Below are positions 1-9,599 of a stretch of DNA of 34,121 bases, one piece after another (positions within the stretch are counted from its first letter, which is position 1; each line of letters begins with the position of its first letter). Origin of the DNA: Haplomitrium mnioides (Eukaryota; Marchantiophyta; Haplomitriopsida; Calobryales); the NCBI GenBank assembly GCA_049999725.1, contig JBNGIS010018849.1, forward strand, positions 1-34,121, given 5' to 3'. The notes beneath the pieces were generated by a model, which worked only from the letters and a program-made list of their open reading frames with translations, did not search any database and was not told where the DNA came from. Both the position numbers and the translations under genes were made by a program.

Positions 1-2
1 AT

Positions 3-940
3 GGCTGGAATATCACCGACTTCGCAAATGATGTTTGCCAAGATCTGGCAGCTAGTAGAGGTGTCGCATGCCTCTGTGTAGACGTACACATTGTGCCGTT
101 CTTTGGTACCAACTACTCCTGCATTGGACAACTTCATCTGATTATCATTGAATGTGTTCGATTTTCTGATTTTTTAAAGCCGTTAACGTATGCTTGATTG
201 ATGTTTCAGGAACTAACTTGTGCGGCTACCCCAAACCCCTGGGCAATGGTCTCAACGTGGGAGATGCAATATTCGACGCTTGGAGTGACATCACAGATCT
301 TCCTGCCCCCACTAACGGCATTCTGTTCCAGGAAATCTGCGATGCCAGGAACTCTCACGGAGCTACCCTCAATTGCATAGAGACTGAGAGTCAGACTGTG
401 ACATACACCACCGCAACCACACTGTCGTCGTCTCTGGGCATTGAAGCACACATTGGTTCTGTGGCTCTTCCCATCGGTGGAGGCATCACCCTCACAGTAT
501 CTGGCTCACAACAGACCTTGACCTCGAATGCATTGATGTCGGGCGCCACCTGCGGTCCTGGTGGTTTGGGTCAGCCAAACGGAACCTGCAGCGTTTACAC
601 TCAACAATACCATGGCTACGCATTGCAAGGCGGCTTCGGGTTCACCTACACGGCCAACATCTCTGGAGGAGTACAGATGAGCTTCAGCCCAGCCTTTGAT
701 GCTGCGGGCGCTCTTGGTTTGGCCAGCGATGGCAGTGAGCTAGACTACTGGTGGATCTCTATTGGCACTCTCGTCACCTACGCGCAGAGTTACGGCATCA
801 GCAACGCGGACATGTTCAATCCAGCCGCTCCCGAGGACCGCATCGTAACGTTTCATGGTGCAGGAGTGGTGAGCAACCAAGTAATGGCCAAGAGCTCATG
901 CACGGTCGCAGATTGTACATCATCCAGCGAAGTCATGTAA
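3..940 (+). CDS. Secreted-looking, Cys-containing beta-rich protein (5' partial, two exons seen)
   Basis: I do not recognise the family with certainty. Two exons are visible, 3-105 and 210-940, joined across a GT-AG intron; the reading frame continues cleanly (Phe-Phe-Gly-Thr-Asn) and ends at TAA 938-940. The start lies left of the window, so length and signal peptide are unknown. The visible part is about 278 residues with roughly ten scattered cysteines, several N-x-S/T sites and almost no long charged stretches, which fits an extracellular or vacuolar protein. A central stretch (nt 380-540) alternates Ser/Thr with hydrophobic residues on both sides of a Gly/Pro-rich turn. This is the pattern of the amphipathic hairpin in aerolysin/ETX-MTX2-type beta-pore-forming folds, so that is a candidate class, held weakly. 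The next gene lies tail-to-tail with it. Confidence 0.6.
106..209 (+). other. Intron (104 bp, GT-AG)
   Basis: The donor is G|GTACCA at 105/106 and the acceptor is TTTCAG ending at 209 after a T-rich stretch. Splicing restores one continuous frame; without it the upstream frame meets a stop (TGA at about 195). The donor was chosen because the other nearby GT (about 155) would create a stop at the junction. Not confirmed by transcript data. Confidence 0.6.
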
Positions 941-1800
941 TTAATTTCTCCGTAATTCTTCTCGACATTGGCTTTGCCTCATCAGCGGTAGCCGCCCAAC
1001 ATAACCCCAGTTCAATCGGGGAGAAAACATATTCTTCTCGCCTCAGAATCATCACCCAGTATTGGAAGACACGAATCACATTTAATCCCCGATTCTGATG
1101 ACAGGCATATTCCAGCCTGCTAGAAAGGGGATCCGCAAAAGAAGACAGATAGACGTGATCATATTAAGATAGTATTATGAAAAGTGCGGAAACCTTTGTT
1201 TCACTGCTCCTCGTGGCATTCTGGTTCTCCGACGTGGATTAATGTAAAGTAGTGATAGCAGAGACTCAATCGAGATGCAGGGGCAAACTTTCTGCGCTCG
1301 AATTCAAAGAGAATGACTCAATTGTCTTAGTATTCTCAATCCAGTTTACATGTAACAACATTCTGACAACACAACATACTTAATAAATTTGCGTCCATCA
1401 GACGCGCAATCGCAGGCATCTTTGTTAAGAATTATGGATGTTTTATTCCGTACTCACCTCACGTCAGATTTTTAATTTGTGTACTCATGAATGAGATTGA
1501 ATCCACTGGTGAGAAATCAACAATTCTGAGAAATATGATGCAGCACACAATTCAAGTATGTGAGAACATTTTAGAATGGGCGATACCCAAGGTGTTTGAC
1601 ATTGATTCTCTATACAAACTATCCTCGAATTGGATGGCCGCTGGTGATGGACAACTGATCTTCCTGCCTTTGATAACAAGACCCATACACCTAGCACACT
1701 AAACCTCTGTACAAATGGAAGAATCAGAAACGAATAATCGGTTTGTAGGTTTGGGAAAGAAAAAGTTCACATATTCGGGTTCCGGGTGACGAAGAAGCGA
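941..1800. other. Intergenic stretch between two convergent genes
   Basis: No convincing coding region. It should hold the 3' UTRs of the flanking convergent genes. An AATAAA hexamer is at 1382-1387 on the plus strand, rather far from the stop at 940. The small open frames near 1485-1700 on both strands lack family resemblance. Confidence 0.5.
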
Positions 1801-2322
1801 TTACGTGGATGAAGTCCATAGACCCAGGCTTTGAACAAATAGAGCAGAAGCGGTGACAACAAGACCTGCGAAAATCGGAGGGACTGCGAAGTCTATGCCT
1901 GATTTCTTGAACAAGCCTGTAGGAGCACAAAGCTTGTCGGATGGCCAGTCGAGTGGCAGTGGCAAACAGTGCCTGCACGATGAACTATTTATTCCCTGCG
2001 AGGAGCAAGCCTGAAGATGGTGTGTAGAATTAGAGACGCTTGCATTAAATCCCATTTCTAAACTGAACGCGGTTACTCCCACGCTGAAGGCCAGGATGAG
2101 TGTCCACAAGAAAGTGTACACCACCAATGGCCTATTGAAGAGTTTCCTCACCAATCCTACCAAACGTCTGTAAGGGCTCAGTATGAGCACAACGGGGCTC
2201 CTTAGCAGATTCACCACAATACGTCGACTAGAATCTTCCTGTGACTGTGAGTTCATCAATCTTGAACAAAGCGGCAAACATGTTCCTCTACTACTGCTGC
2301 CTTTTAAGCGCACATATGGCAT
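1801..2322 (-). CDS. Small two-TM membrane protein of a conserved plant family (unknown function), 173 aa
   Basis: The reading frame has a basic N-terminal region, a hydrophobic segment at about residues 66-88, a Cys-rich loop (Cys106, 116, 119, 132) and a second hydrophobic segment at about 145-165. The C-terminal half resembles a family of short plant transmembrane proteins of unknown function that I know by a Pro-Leu-Asp-x-Pro loop, a conserved Cys, an Asp-Phe-x-Val-Pro-Pro motif entering TM2 and an Arg/Gln-x-Leu-Gly-Leu-Trp C-terminus; all have counterparts here (residues 121-169). I chose the ATG at 2322 because it gives the usual family length. The frame stays open upstream to 2547, but that part is Cys-rich, unlike the family, and is probably 5' UTR. 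It is convergent with the gene ending at 940 and divergent from the sorting nexin. Function is not known to me. Confidence 0.65.
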   Translation of the reverse strand: MPYVRLKGSSSRGTCLPLCSRLMNSQSQEDSSRRIVVNLLRSPVVLILSPYRRLVGLVRKLFNRPLVVYTFLWTLILAFSVGVTAFSLEMGFNASVSNSTHHLQACSSQGINSSSCRHCLPLPLDWPSDKLCAPTGLFKKSGIDFAVPPIFAGLVVTASALFVQSLGLWTSST

Positions 2323-4374
2323 CGTCCTCCTTCCACTGCGACTACACAAATTGTAACAGCAGACCAGAGTAGTATCCTTGATACAAGCGCTGGAGATAGA
2401 ATCATACTCGCGACAACAAAACTTTGCAATTGAATCATAGGCATCCCAACTCTGAGACACAATTTGTATGATGAAGCGCACACAGGAGGCACGCAATACT
2501 CTCACCAGATCCACACGTGATCCACAGCAGCACTCCATCTCCACCAAACTCCTGCATCATCCGAATAATGCAATTCTTTCTTTTTCTCATTGCAATTTCG
2601 CGTTTGTCAACTTTGCTCATTGTGTTCGGGATTTGCGTTCTCAGTTCTGTGTTAATAAGCAAGCGGTGATTAATCGCGGTTTCAAAAACACTGGAAAATT
2701 TTAGCCGCCGCTATATGTGGAGGCGCTGTTTGATGAGGCGACTTTTTAGGAAGGCTGTGTTTCGCGTCTCCATTTCTATGCGTCCGATCCAACATCTGAC
2801 GAAGGTCGGTGATAAATAAGCCAATTATTGTTAGGTCAGATGTTGTTTTATACGATGTTTAGAGATTTTATTATTACTTTCACTAACTCTGTGGATCACG
2901 TGTGGATCTGGTGAGATCTAGAATTTGGTTAGAGTCACGCCATTTTGGAGTCTTCCACAGGGAAAAATGGATGGTGGATTGCAAAATTCATTCAGGAGCC
3001 ACTGAAGCATCTCCATGTAAGTTTGTGCTTGTGGTTCTTTCCGACGCCACGTGAATGGTTTCCGTGTCTCAACTTTTCCAATTTGAACCATCTCATCTCC
3101 TCTGGAAATTTAGATAACGCTCTCCTTCATTTTAGTCATGTCCAAAAACTACGGTGCTTCAATTTGTTTGAGTTCATTTGTCAACATTCCTTGCTGGTTG
3201 AATTGTCCCAAAGTATTTGATGAATAGAAAGTCGGTAGTAAAGGGAAGGGGATATTCGTGGTGTACAATTGTAAAAGGTGTGATGATGTAGTCCTTAGTC
3301 AGTCAGGAAAAAAGCGAGTGTGGTGATCCAGGCAAGGTACACAAAGGACTTGGGTTGTTAGAAGCAGCTTTTAATGCCTTCATAAGGATGCGGATTTAAT
3401 TTGGGGGGTGCTCATTTGCACCGATGTGCCCTCTGCTGTTAGGCTTCTTGACCTTTGAGTTGTTAGATGTTTCCATTCTCCACAGCCGCTGGCATGGTAG
3501 GATATATGTCGGCATGTTTTGGTGTCAAAGGACTGTAATGATTTCCTCGCGAGGAATACGAAGTCAAGCAGGTATAGATCGACGTTTTCGAAAGAGCTCT
3601 TACCCGGAAGTAAATGCTGAATGGTCTCAGGAACATGTCGTTCCCAATGTTTCGTGAAGCATCGTCAGGGTTTGAGCCAAGTGCGTCGATTTGATCCATC
3701 GAATATCAGGAAGAGAGCATTCTCTCCACGCAATCAGATCATCTAGGTCGGAAATGGTGAAGAAGTCATGCTGAATCACTTTTCCAGTTCTTAGAGAACG
3801 TATCTGCAGACTATTCCCCATCTTCCTACATGTCATGGTACCTCGGTGCTTCTATGTGCTAATCGGTTGTAGTAATTACACCTACCATAGTCCATAGCAG
3901 ACAGAATCAGCATTGCGGGTGTTTTTTGAAACTTTCACTAGCTGCAAATTGAGGAAAAGGGAACTGGATTTGGTCGATTGGCCAAGAGTGCTTGATGTGG
4001 CTTTATGATAAACTCGAGAAGCACGTAAATTTATTTTTTCTTGTTCGCTAAGAAAGGAGTGTTATCTAGGGGAATCTTGTTATTGTGATGACAACAATTG
4101 ACTGTGCATGTGTTCATGAAGGCTTTTGGTTCAATCCTTGTAATCAGAAGGATTTGAAGCGGTGATATAGGCCTATGTAATTGTGGGTAGAAGCCGTTTC
4201 CATTCAAGGCTTCCTTTAAAACTCATTTCTGGAATTACAGTGGACTATGGTTAATATCTTACATCCGGTCTTTGGTCTCGTTTTATTGATGTGAACCAGG
4301 CACATTGAAGGACTTCATATGACATTAAGGTTCTCTGAGATAAATTGGAAAAACTTCTGATTGGTCCATGCTGA
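2323..4374. other. Intergenic / shared upstream region of two divergent genes
   Basis: About 2 kb without a supported coding region. It should contain promoters and 5' leaders for the minus-strand membrane protein and the plus-strand sorting nexin. A strong donor-like GTAAGT is at 3017-3022 and a pyrimidine-poor CAG acceptor candidate lies near 4300, so a 5' UTR intron of the sorting nexin is possible but unproven. An 11-bp perfect inverted repeat (2790-2800 and 2835-2845) is present. Short open frames here (for example 2945-3220) match nothing I know. Confidence 0.45.
2790..2845. repeat. Inverted repeat, 11-bp arms with 34-bp loop
   Basis: CAACATCTGAC at 2790-2800 pairs perfectly with GTCAGATGTTG at 2835-2845. 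It could be a hairpin, a protein-binding palindrome, or chance. No target duplication was seen that would make it a MITE. Confidence 0.4.
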
Positions 4375-7300
4375 ATGTCTCTATGGATTGAGGACTTTCT
4401 CCAATGTAGAAGAATGGAGGCGATCAAAGATTTGATAGAGGAGGCAAAGAGACGAAGTCTTCTTGTTGCTATCTGTGTGGTGAGCTTGGCCTATTTTATG
4501 TCATTGACTAGTCACTCCATTCTGATCAATATCCCAATTGCAGTTCTCATTGTGGCTGTGCTTCGTCGCCTTTCATTTGAGCTCCACATTCAATGGAAAA
4601 TTCCACGGTTAAAACTTCTATCCTCTCTCCGGGCTGTGCACCCTCATCTTGCATCCCTCTTAATTGGGGCCTCATCGTCTTCGCCTGCCAAAATGCCTCA
4701 GGATTGTGGAAGGTTTCAGTCACATGAAATTGAGATTGCCTTGGATGAGCTCACTCGGAGTGTAATCCATGAGTGGGTAACTAATCTCTGGTACTCAGGC
4801 CTCACTCCTGATCAAGAAACTCCAGAGGAGATCCGCATCCTCATCAATGGTGTTTTTGAAGAAGTATCCAGAAGAATCAAACGGATTAATCTTGTTACAC
4901 TGATTTTCCAGGACCTTGCTGAAATGTTGGGACGCCACTTAGAACTATACAGAAGAACACAAGCTTTCTTAGGGATAGAGACACTTGAGAACCTTTCTTT
5001 TGAGGACCGAGATAGTAAACTGAAGGTTGCATTGGAAATGACAGGAGAGCTGCACCCAGCACTTGTCTCAGAAGACAACGAGTATGAAGTTCTAAAACGA
5101 ATCATGGGAGGGGTAGTGGCAATGGTGTTAAGACCTCAAGATGGCCAGTGCCGTGTGGCACATTGCCTTGCTCGAGAACTTTTGGCTTGCTCAGTGGTGC
5201 GCCCCATCATGAATTTTGCAACCCCTCGCTCCATCAACCAACTGATAGGGTCTTTTGTGCAGAAAACTCAATCCTCAGAACAAGCAGCTGCACCCGCACA
5301 GACCTCAAAAGGAGTCTCTGAGTCTGGTATAGCCGTAGCAGATGGCATGCCCAACAAGTTGTCAACTAGCATGCCAACTGACAACTCCAACAGAAATTCC
5401 TTAAAACAGGCATACACTCCTATTCAAGATCCTAGCTACTTAGGAGGTAAGCAATTTAAAGAAAGGGCTGCTCCTTTTGGAACAGCGCAAGAAAACAGAT
5501 CAGCATCCAGAAAGTTAGCTGTGCCAAATCCTGGACGGAGCTGGACTAATGTTATGGAAGAGGTTAGTCAGAGAAAGACTCAGGTTCTTGCTCCAGAGCA
5601 CTTGGATAATCTTTGGACCAAGGGCCGTAATTACAAGGTGAAAGAAACTTCGAAGCCATTTTCAAAACCATTAGAAAAGGAGAAGGAAAATTCTAGCCTT
5701 TCTGCCATGGCAAACTGCCACTCACCTTCTCTATCTTCAGTGTGTCTAAGCAAAGGGAACGAACTTGCAAGTGCTATAACAGCAGAGCCAGTAGGACAAC
5801 GGCCAAATGCCAATCAGTGGGTGGAGAATAGTAACTCTATTGAAATGGAAAAGTTTGCTAGCAATGGTGTTTCCCTTGATACACAGAAGGACAGCGTACT
5901 AGTCAGCCATCGTCGGTCCTGGAGTAGTGGGGCAGAGCTGGAGGGTTGGCAAGATGTTGATGGTGGAGAAGGAATTCCAGGCCTCATGAAGGTTGGTGAG
6001 GGTCCGGGTGCTGTATCAAAAGCAAGTGGATCCTTTGAAAACCAAACTAAGAGATCCAGGGATGGATTGGAAAAGTTCACTTTAGCAGCCAAGCTGTGGA
6101 AGGGTAGACTGCAAGGTTCAGTGATTGGAGCCCAATTTGCAAAGAGTGGTTCAAAAGTGTTCACTGTGTATACTATATGTGTGACAGACCCAGGAGGCCA
6201 AAAATGGGATGTTCAGCGCAGATATCGCAACTTTGAACAGCTACACCGACAACTCAAAGACAAGCCCGACTACTCCCTTCATTTGCCACCTAAACGGTTC
6301 TTATCCTCTAGTCTAGATAACTCCTTTGTTCAAGAACGGTGCACTCTACTTGACAAGTATCTGAAGGATTTGCTTTCAATTTGCAGCATTGCTGAGCTTC
6401 ATAATGTGTGGGACTTTTTGAGTGCAAATTCACAGGATTATGCCTGTGGCGACTCTGTATCTATGATTAAAACTTTGTGCATGAATACAGTGGGTGCAGT
6501 AGTGGATGATTTGTATTGCCAAGTCCGGGCTGATTCAGATGATGTGTCAGATACAGTCAAAGTAGGATCTAGTGAAATAAGGGAGCAGTTGGTCTTGTAT
6601 GGATCAAGCACAGCCAGTTCAGCTTCCAATGTTAAATGCTCCACATCTCTTGCTGGTCCACAGTCAACAATGCAAGGTTTAGCCTGGGACAAGAGAACAA
6701 CAGCTCATCACATAATGTGGGAAGAGGACGAGATTGATGAAGACTTTGCTGAAGGGTTGGACTGGCAGGTAGGTCCTGATTCTCAACCCTCACATGAGCA
6801 ACACACTGATTGTAGGATATTTGGGCCAGAATCGTCAAGAGAGACCGGCAATTTTACAGATGGGAAACCCTTCTTGGAGGCGCTGTCCTCTGTTGGTTCT
6901 TCAGAGTCTGACGTGCAGGAGGATGACAACATGCGGGTTGTGCAGGAATGGAGCCCACAATTATGTGGCCACTTGCTGAACTTAGTGGATTTACTCTTCC
7001 AGCTACAGGATGGGGGATGGGCTCGTCGCCAGCTCTTGTGGCTGGCCAAGCAAGTACTTGAACTGGGCATGAGCGATGCCATTGATGACTTTTTATTTGA
7101 CCAAATCCAGTTGCTCCAGAGGGAAGATGTTGTTGCTGGGATTGTAAGGTGGATTCAAGGTGCTCTTTGGCCAGATGGCATTTTCGTTACCAACCACCCT
7201 AGACGACAAGCCCACCAGAGTGGGTCACAGATGTCTGGACAAGATATTGAATCACCATCGCATTCATCGGTTGTTCGAGAAATTATGCTTGAGAAACCCT

Positions 7301-7479
7301 CGCCTGCCTTGGTAACCTTGATTGGGCATTCACAGTACCAGAGTTCTATGAAAGACATTTACTACTTTCTACAGTCAGCTGTATGTATAAAACAACTAGC
7401 TTATGACCTTCTTGAGCTGCTTGTGTCTGGGACATTTCCGGAGCTGCAGGATCTTCTGCTTGACATTCGGAATTTGTAG
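4375..7479 (+). CDS. PXA-PX-Nexin_C domain sorting nexin with N-terminal membrane anchor
   Basis: An intact 1034-codon frame. In order: two adjoining hydrophobic segments at about residues 28-62; a PXA (PX-associated) domain at about 117-290; a long low-complexity linker rich in Ser, Lys and Gln (about 295-575); a PX phosphoinositide-binding domain at about 579-687 with the Arg-Arg-Tyr-x-x-Phe lipid-pocket motif near 615 and Leu-Pro-Pro-Lys near 637; an acidic linker; and a sorting nexin C-terminal domain from about 863 to the end. This order is that of plant homologues of the yeast/animal SNX13/14/19/25 group, which tether endosomal or ER membranes. The second ATG (4414, Met14) has a better context (A at -3, G at +4) and aligns with the start of known plant homologues; the first (4375) directly follows an in-frame TGA. 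The coding region has no intron, whereas angiosperm homologues have many. The specific lipid and cargo cannot be read from sequence. Confidence 0.93.
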   Translation: MSLWIEDFLQCRRMEAIKDLIEEAKRRSLLVAICVVSLAYFMSLTSHSILINIPIAVLIVAVLRRLSFELHIQWKIPRLKLLSSLRAVHPHLASLLIGASSSSPAKMPQDCGRFQSHEIEIALDELTRSVIHEWVTNLWYSGLTPDQETPEEIRILINGVFEEVSRRIKRINLVTLIFQDLAEMLGRHLELYRRTQAFLGIETLENLSFEDRDSKLKVALEMTGELHPALVSEDNEYEVLKRIMGGVVAMVLRPQDGQCRVAHCLARELLACSVVRPIMNFATPRSINQLIGSFVQKTQSSEQAAAPAQTSKGVSESGIAVADGMPNKLSTSMPTDNSNRNSLKQAYTPIQDPSYLGGKQFKERAAPFGTAQENRSASRKLAVPNPGRSWTNVMEEVSQRKTQVLAPEHLDNLWTKGRNYKVKETSKPFSKPLEKEKENSSLSAMANCHSPSLSSVCLSKGNELASAITAEPVGQRPNANQWVENSNSIEMEKFASNGVSLDTQKDSVLVSHRRSWSSGAELEGWQDVDGGEGIPGLMKVGEGPGAVSKASGSFENQTKRSRDGLEKFTLAAKLWKGRLQGSVIGAQFAKSGSKVFTVYTICVTDPGGQKWDVQRRYRNFEQLHRQLKDKPDYSLHLPPKRFLSSSLDNSFVQERCTLLDKYLKDLLSICSIAELHNVWDFLSANSQDYACGDSVSMIKTLCMNTVGAVVDDLYCQVRADSDDVSDTVKVGSSEIREQLVLYGSSTASSASNVKCSTSLAGPQSTMQGLAWDKRTTAHHIMWEEDEIDEDFAEGLDWQVGPDSQPSHEQHTDCRIFGPESSRETGNFTDGKPFLEALSSVGSSESDVQEDDNMRVVQEWSPQLCGHLLNLVDLLFQLQDGGWARRQLLWLAKQVLELGMSDAIDDFLFDQIQLLQREDVVAGIVRWIQGALWPDGIFVTNHPRRQAHQSGSQMSGQDIESPSHSSVVREIMLEKPSPALVTLIGHSQYQSSMKDIYYFLQSAVCIKQLAYDLLELLVSGTFPELQDLLLDIRNL

Positions 7480-7692
7480 GCACCTTATGGCTTGTAATCT
7501 ATTTGAGCTAGGCACATGCAATCTGTACAATACCCCAGAAGGATACTACCTTACTACCTGAAATGACATCAACTGCACCTGTGCTTACCGTTCAACGGTG
7601 TGATCCTTTTCAGGTCAATAACATAATCATGTAGGTGGATACTGGCAGCACTGTTTTGGGAAGTATTTATAGAGTAAACCCGATAACTTTTA

Positions 7693-7698
7693 AATAAA
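7693..7698 (+). terminator. Candidate polyadenylation signal AATAAA of the sorting nexin gene
   Basis: A canonical AATAAA hexamer lies about 215 bp after the stop codon in AT-rich sequence. Position and context suit a plant near-upstream element, but no transcript end is available. Confidence 0.4.
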
Positions 7699-9599
7699 TG
7701 TCAACTGTAGACCCATTGTTGGCTATTTACAATTGCTGTGACGTTGGCCAGCACACATGGACAGTATTAGCGAGAGAACTTTAACAACAAGCTGCTCATC
7801 GGCCTCTGGCATTTCTTCTGCTAAATGCCTCTGCTGGTAATGCATCAGCAAGGCCATGTGTCATCTTGCAAAACGCCTTTTAAAATTCTGAGATATTTTC
7901 GTTAGAGTTGAAATTCATCAATTGCAGGGCATTTCGTGCGCATAGGTAGAGCACCTTGGTGCAGCAAGAGGGCAGACATCCTCTCCCATACTAATGCATT
8001 GTACGCTGTCCTTTCCGGTTCCTCCGCTCACTCGTAATCAAACCATCCAGAGGGAGAATCGTTTAGTTGCAGCATCGTTTAGTTGCAGCAATGCCTCATC
8101 ACCATCCTGCCGATGACTAGCAAGCTGCGAGTATGTTGTTTAACAACTCGAATGGCTCATTATCATATCCCAACATTGATACCGACTGAGCTTATTAGAT
8201 AACACGTATGTGACAAATCTGATCAATCACCTCGCTACATACCAATGTCAAGTTCACCACGAACTTGGTTCCATCCTTGTGATTTATCAATGACCGTTCA
8301 GTGTTTACATCCCATAATTTTTCATAGTTAAACGGTAGTGTTCCAACCAACGCAAGCAAATCTCACAAGAAACATGCCTCAGCAATAGAAACTTGTTTTT
8401 GTTGTTATATGGGTACAATATTTCCCAATGTTTCTCCGCGGAATACATAGGAGGGTCTGCGCCGTGGTGAAGTTTGCCTGCACAATTCTGTCCGCAGTTT
8501 CTTGTTTATTTCTCTCATGTCAAGCAGACTTCCTTGCTTGCTGTGGTTCTCTGACGTGTCCATTAAGCCGATCGTTTAGTGCATCTCCCGACTACGATTT
8601 TCATTGGTTTTAATTGCATTCACCTTCAAGTTAAGCAACGCATAGCAATCAGAGTTCAAGGGTGGCACGGATGACGGCATTGATACAGGTTGAGTTGTAC
8701 AATTGCAAGAGAAGAGAGGCACACCAAAACTTCTTGCCATAAGTCTTTACTGTATGTCATCCTTTACTGGACGTGACACAAGTCGCCAAGGTTGCTTAAA
8801 CCACAAGAAAGATTGAACGAAAGTGTGCCTGCAGCAATAACGCTGAGGGAGTATGGCCTCTAACGCTAGCACACTGGACGTGACGACAGAGTTCCGCTCT
8901 TTGACTGTACAACCCGACCAAGTATTCTTTGGAGAGAACGTAATCTTTGGAAAAATGAACAGGAAAAAGAAGATTGATTTCCGTACACTTGATGAATCAG
9001 AGAGTAAAGAGTCAATCGTCATAACGTGCAGAAACACGCGCATAAGACTGGGGCGACAATTACTTCTCATCATTTTCATAATCTACAGAAAACAAAGAAA
9101 AACTCACAAGTACTTTCGCAACTGCGTGAAGAAACAATGGACGGCAGGTCAGATAAGAATGGATATGCCTCAATGTTGAGAAATCAGAGGTGGAAATCAC
9201 CTCATACATCTAATTGAGTCCTCATTCCTGCCTTGAACTTAAGATTCACAAACGAATAGATAACTAGCAAAAAACAATCACATCTCCGGCAGCGTACCGA
9301 GGTTCCAAGACATTCATCAACTGCACCACGCAGCCCCGCAATTTATAGGATGCAGTGTTACACAACACTCGGAATCTTTATCGGCGCCGTAGGGTTTGAG
9401 TTACATCGACGGCCGATGGCAACCTAGAGATGCTTGCTTGGTTCTGCCTACATTAACCCTAGAATAATATTATTATGTACGAATTCGTGTAGGTTGGTTG
9501 ATTTGTTTTGCCAACGACTAAACCGAGTTAGATGGAGTAGAAAATTGTTAGTTGAAGTAGGCAAACAATTTTATTTCTAAGGAATTCTTTAAAGCTCTT
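7699..9599. other. Non-coding stretch, nothing recognisable
   Basis: Only short unrelated open frames occur (for example 8428-8613 and 8853-9179). I see no domain, no splice structure I can defend, and no terminal repeats. A short tandem duplication at 8058-8089 is the only local structure noted. Confidence 0.5.
8058..8089. repeat. 16-bp tandem duplication (two perfect copies)
   Basis: ATCGTTTAGTTGCAGC occurs twice in direct succession (8058-8073 and 8074-8089). It is a small slippage-type duplication with no evident function. Confidence 0.85.

Noticed and set aside
8853-9179. 108-codon plus-strand frame as a small gene
   Set aside because: No hydrophobic, repeat or domain pattern and no neighbouring exons; length is within chance expectation for this composition.
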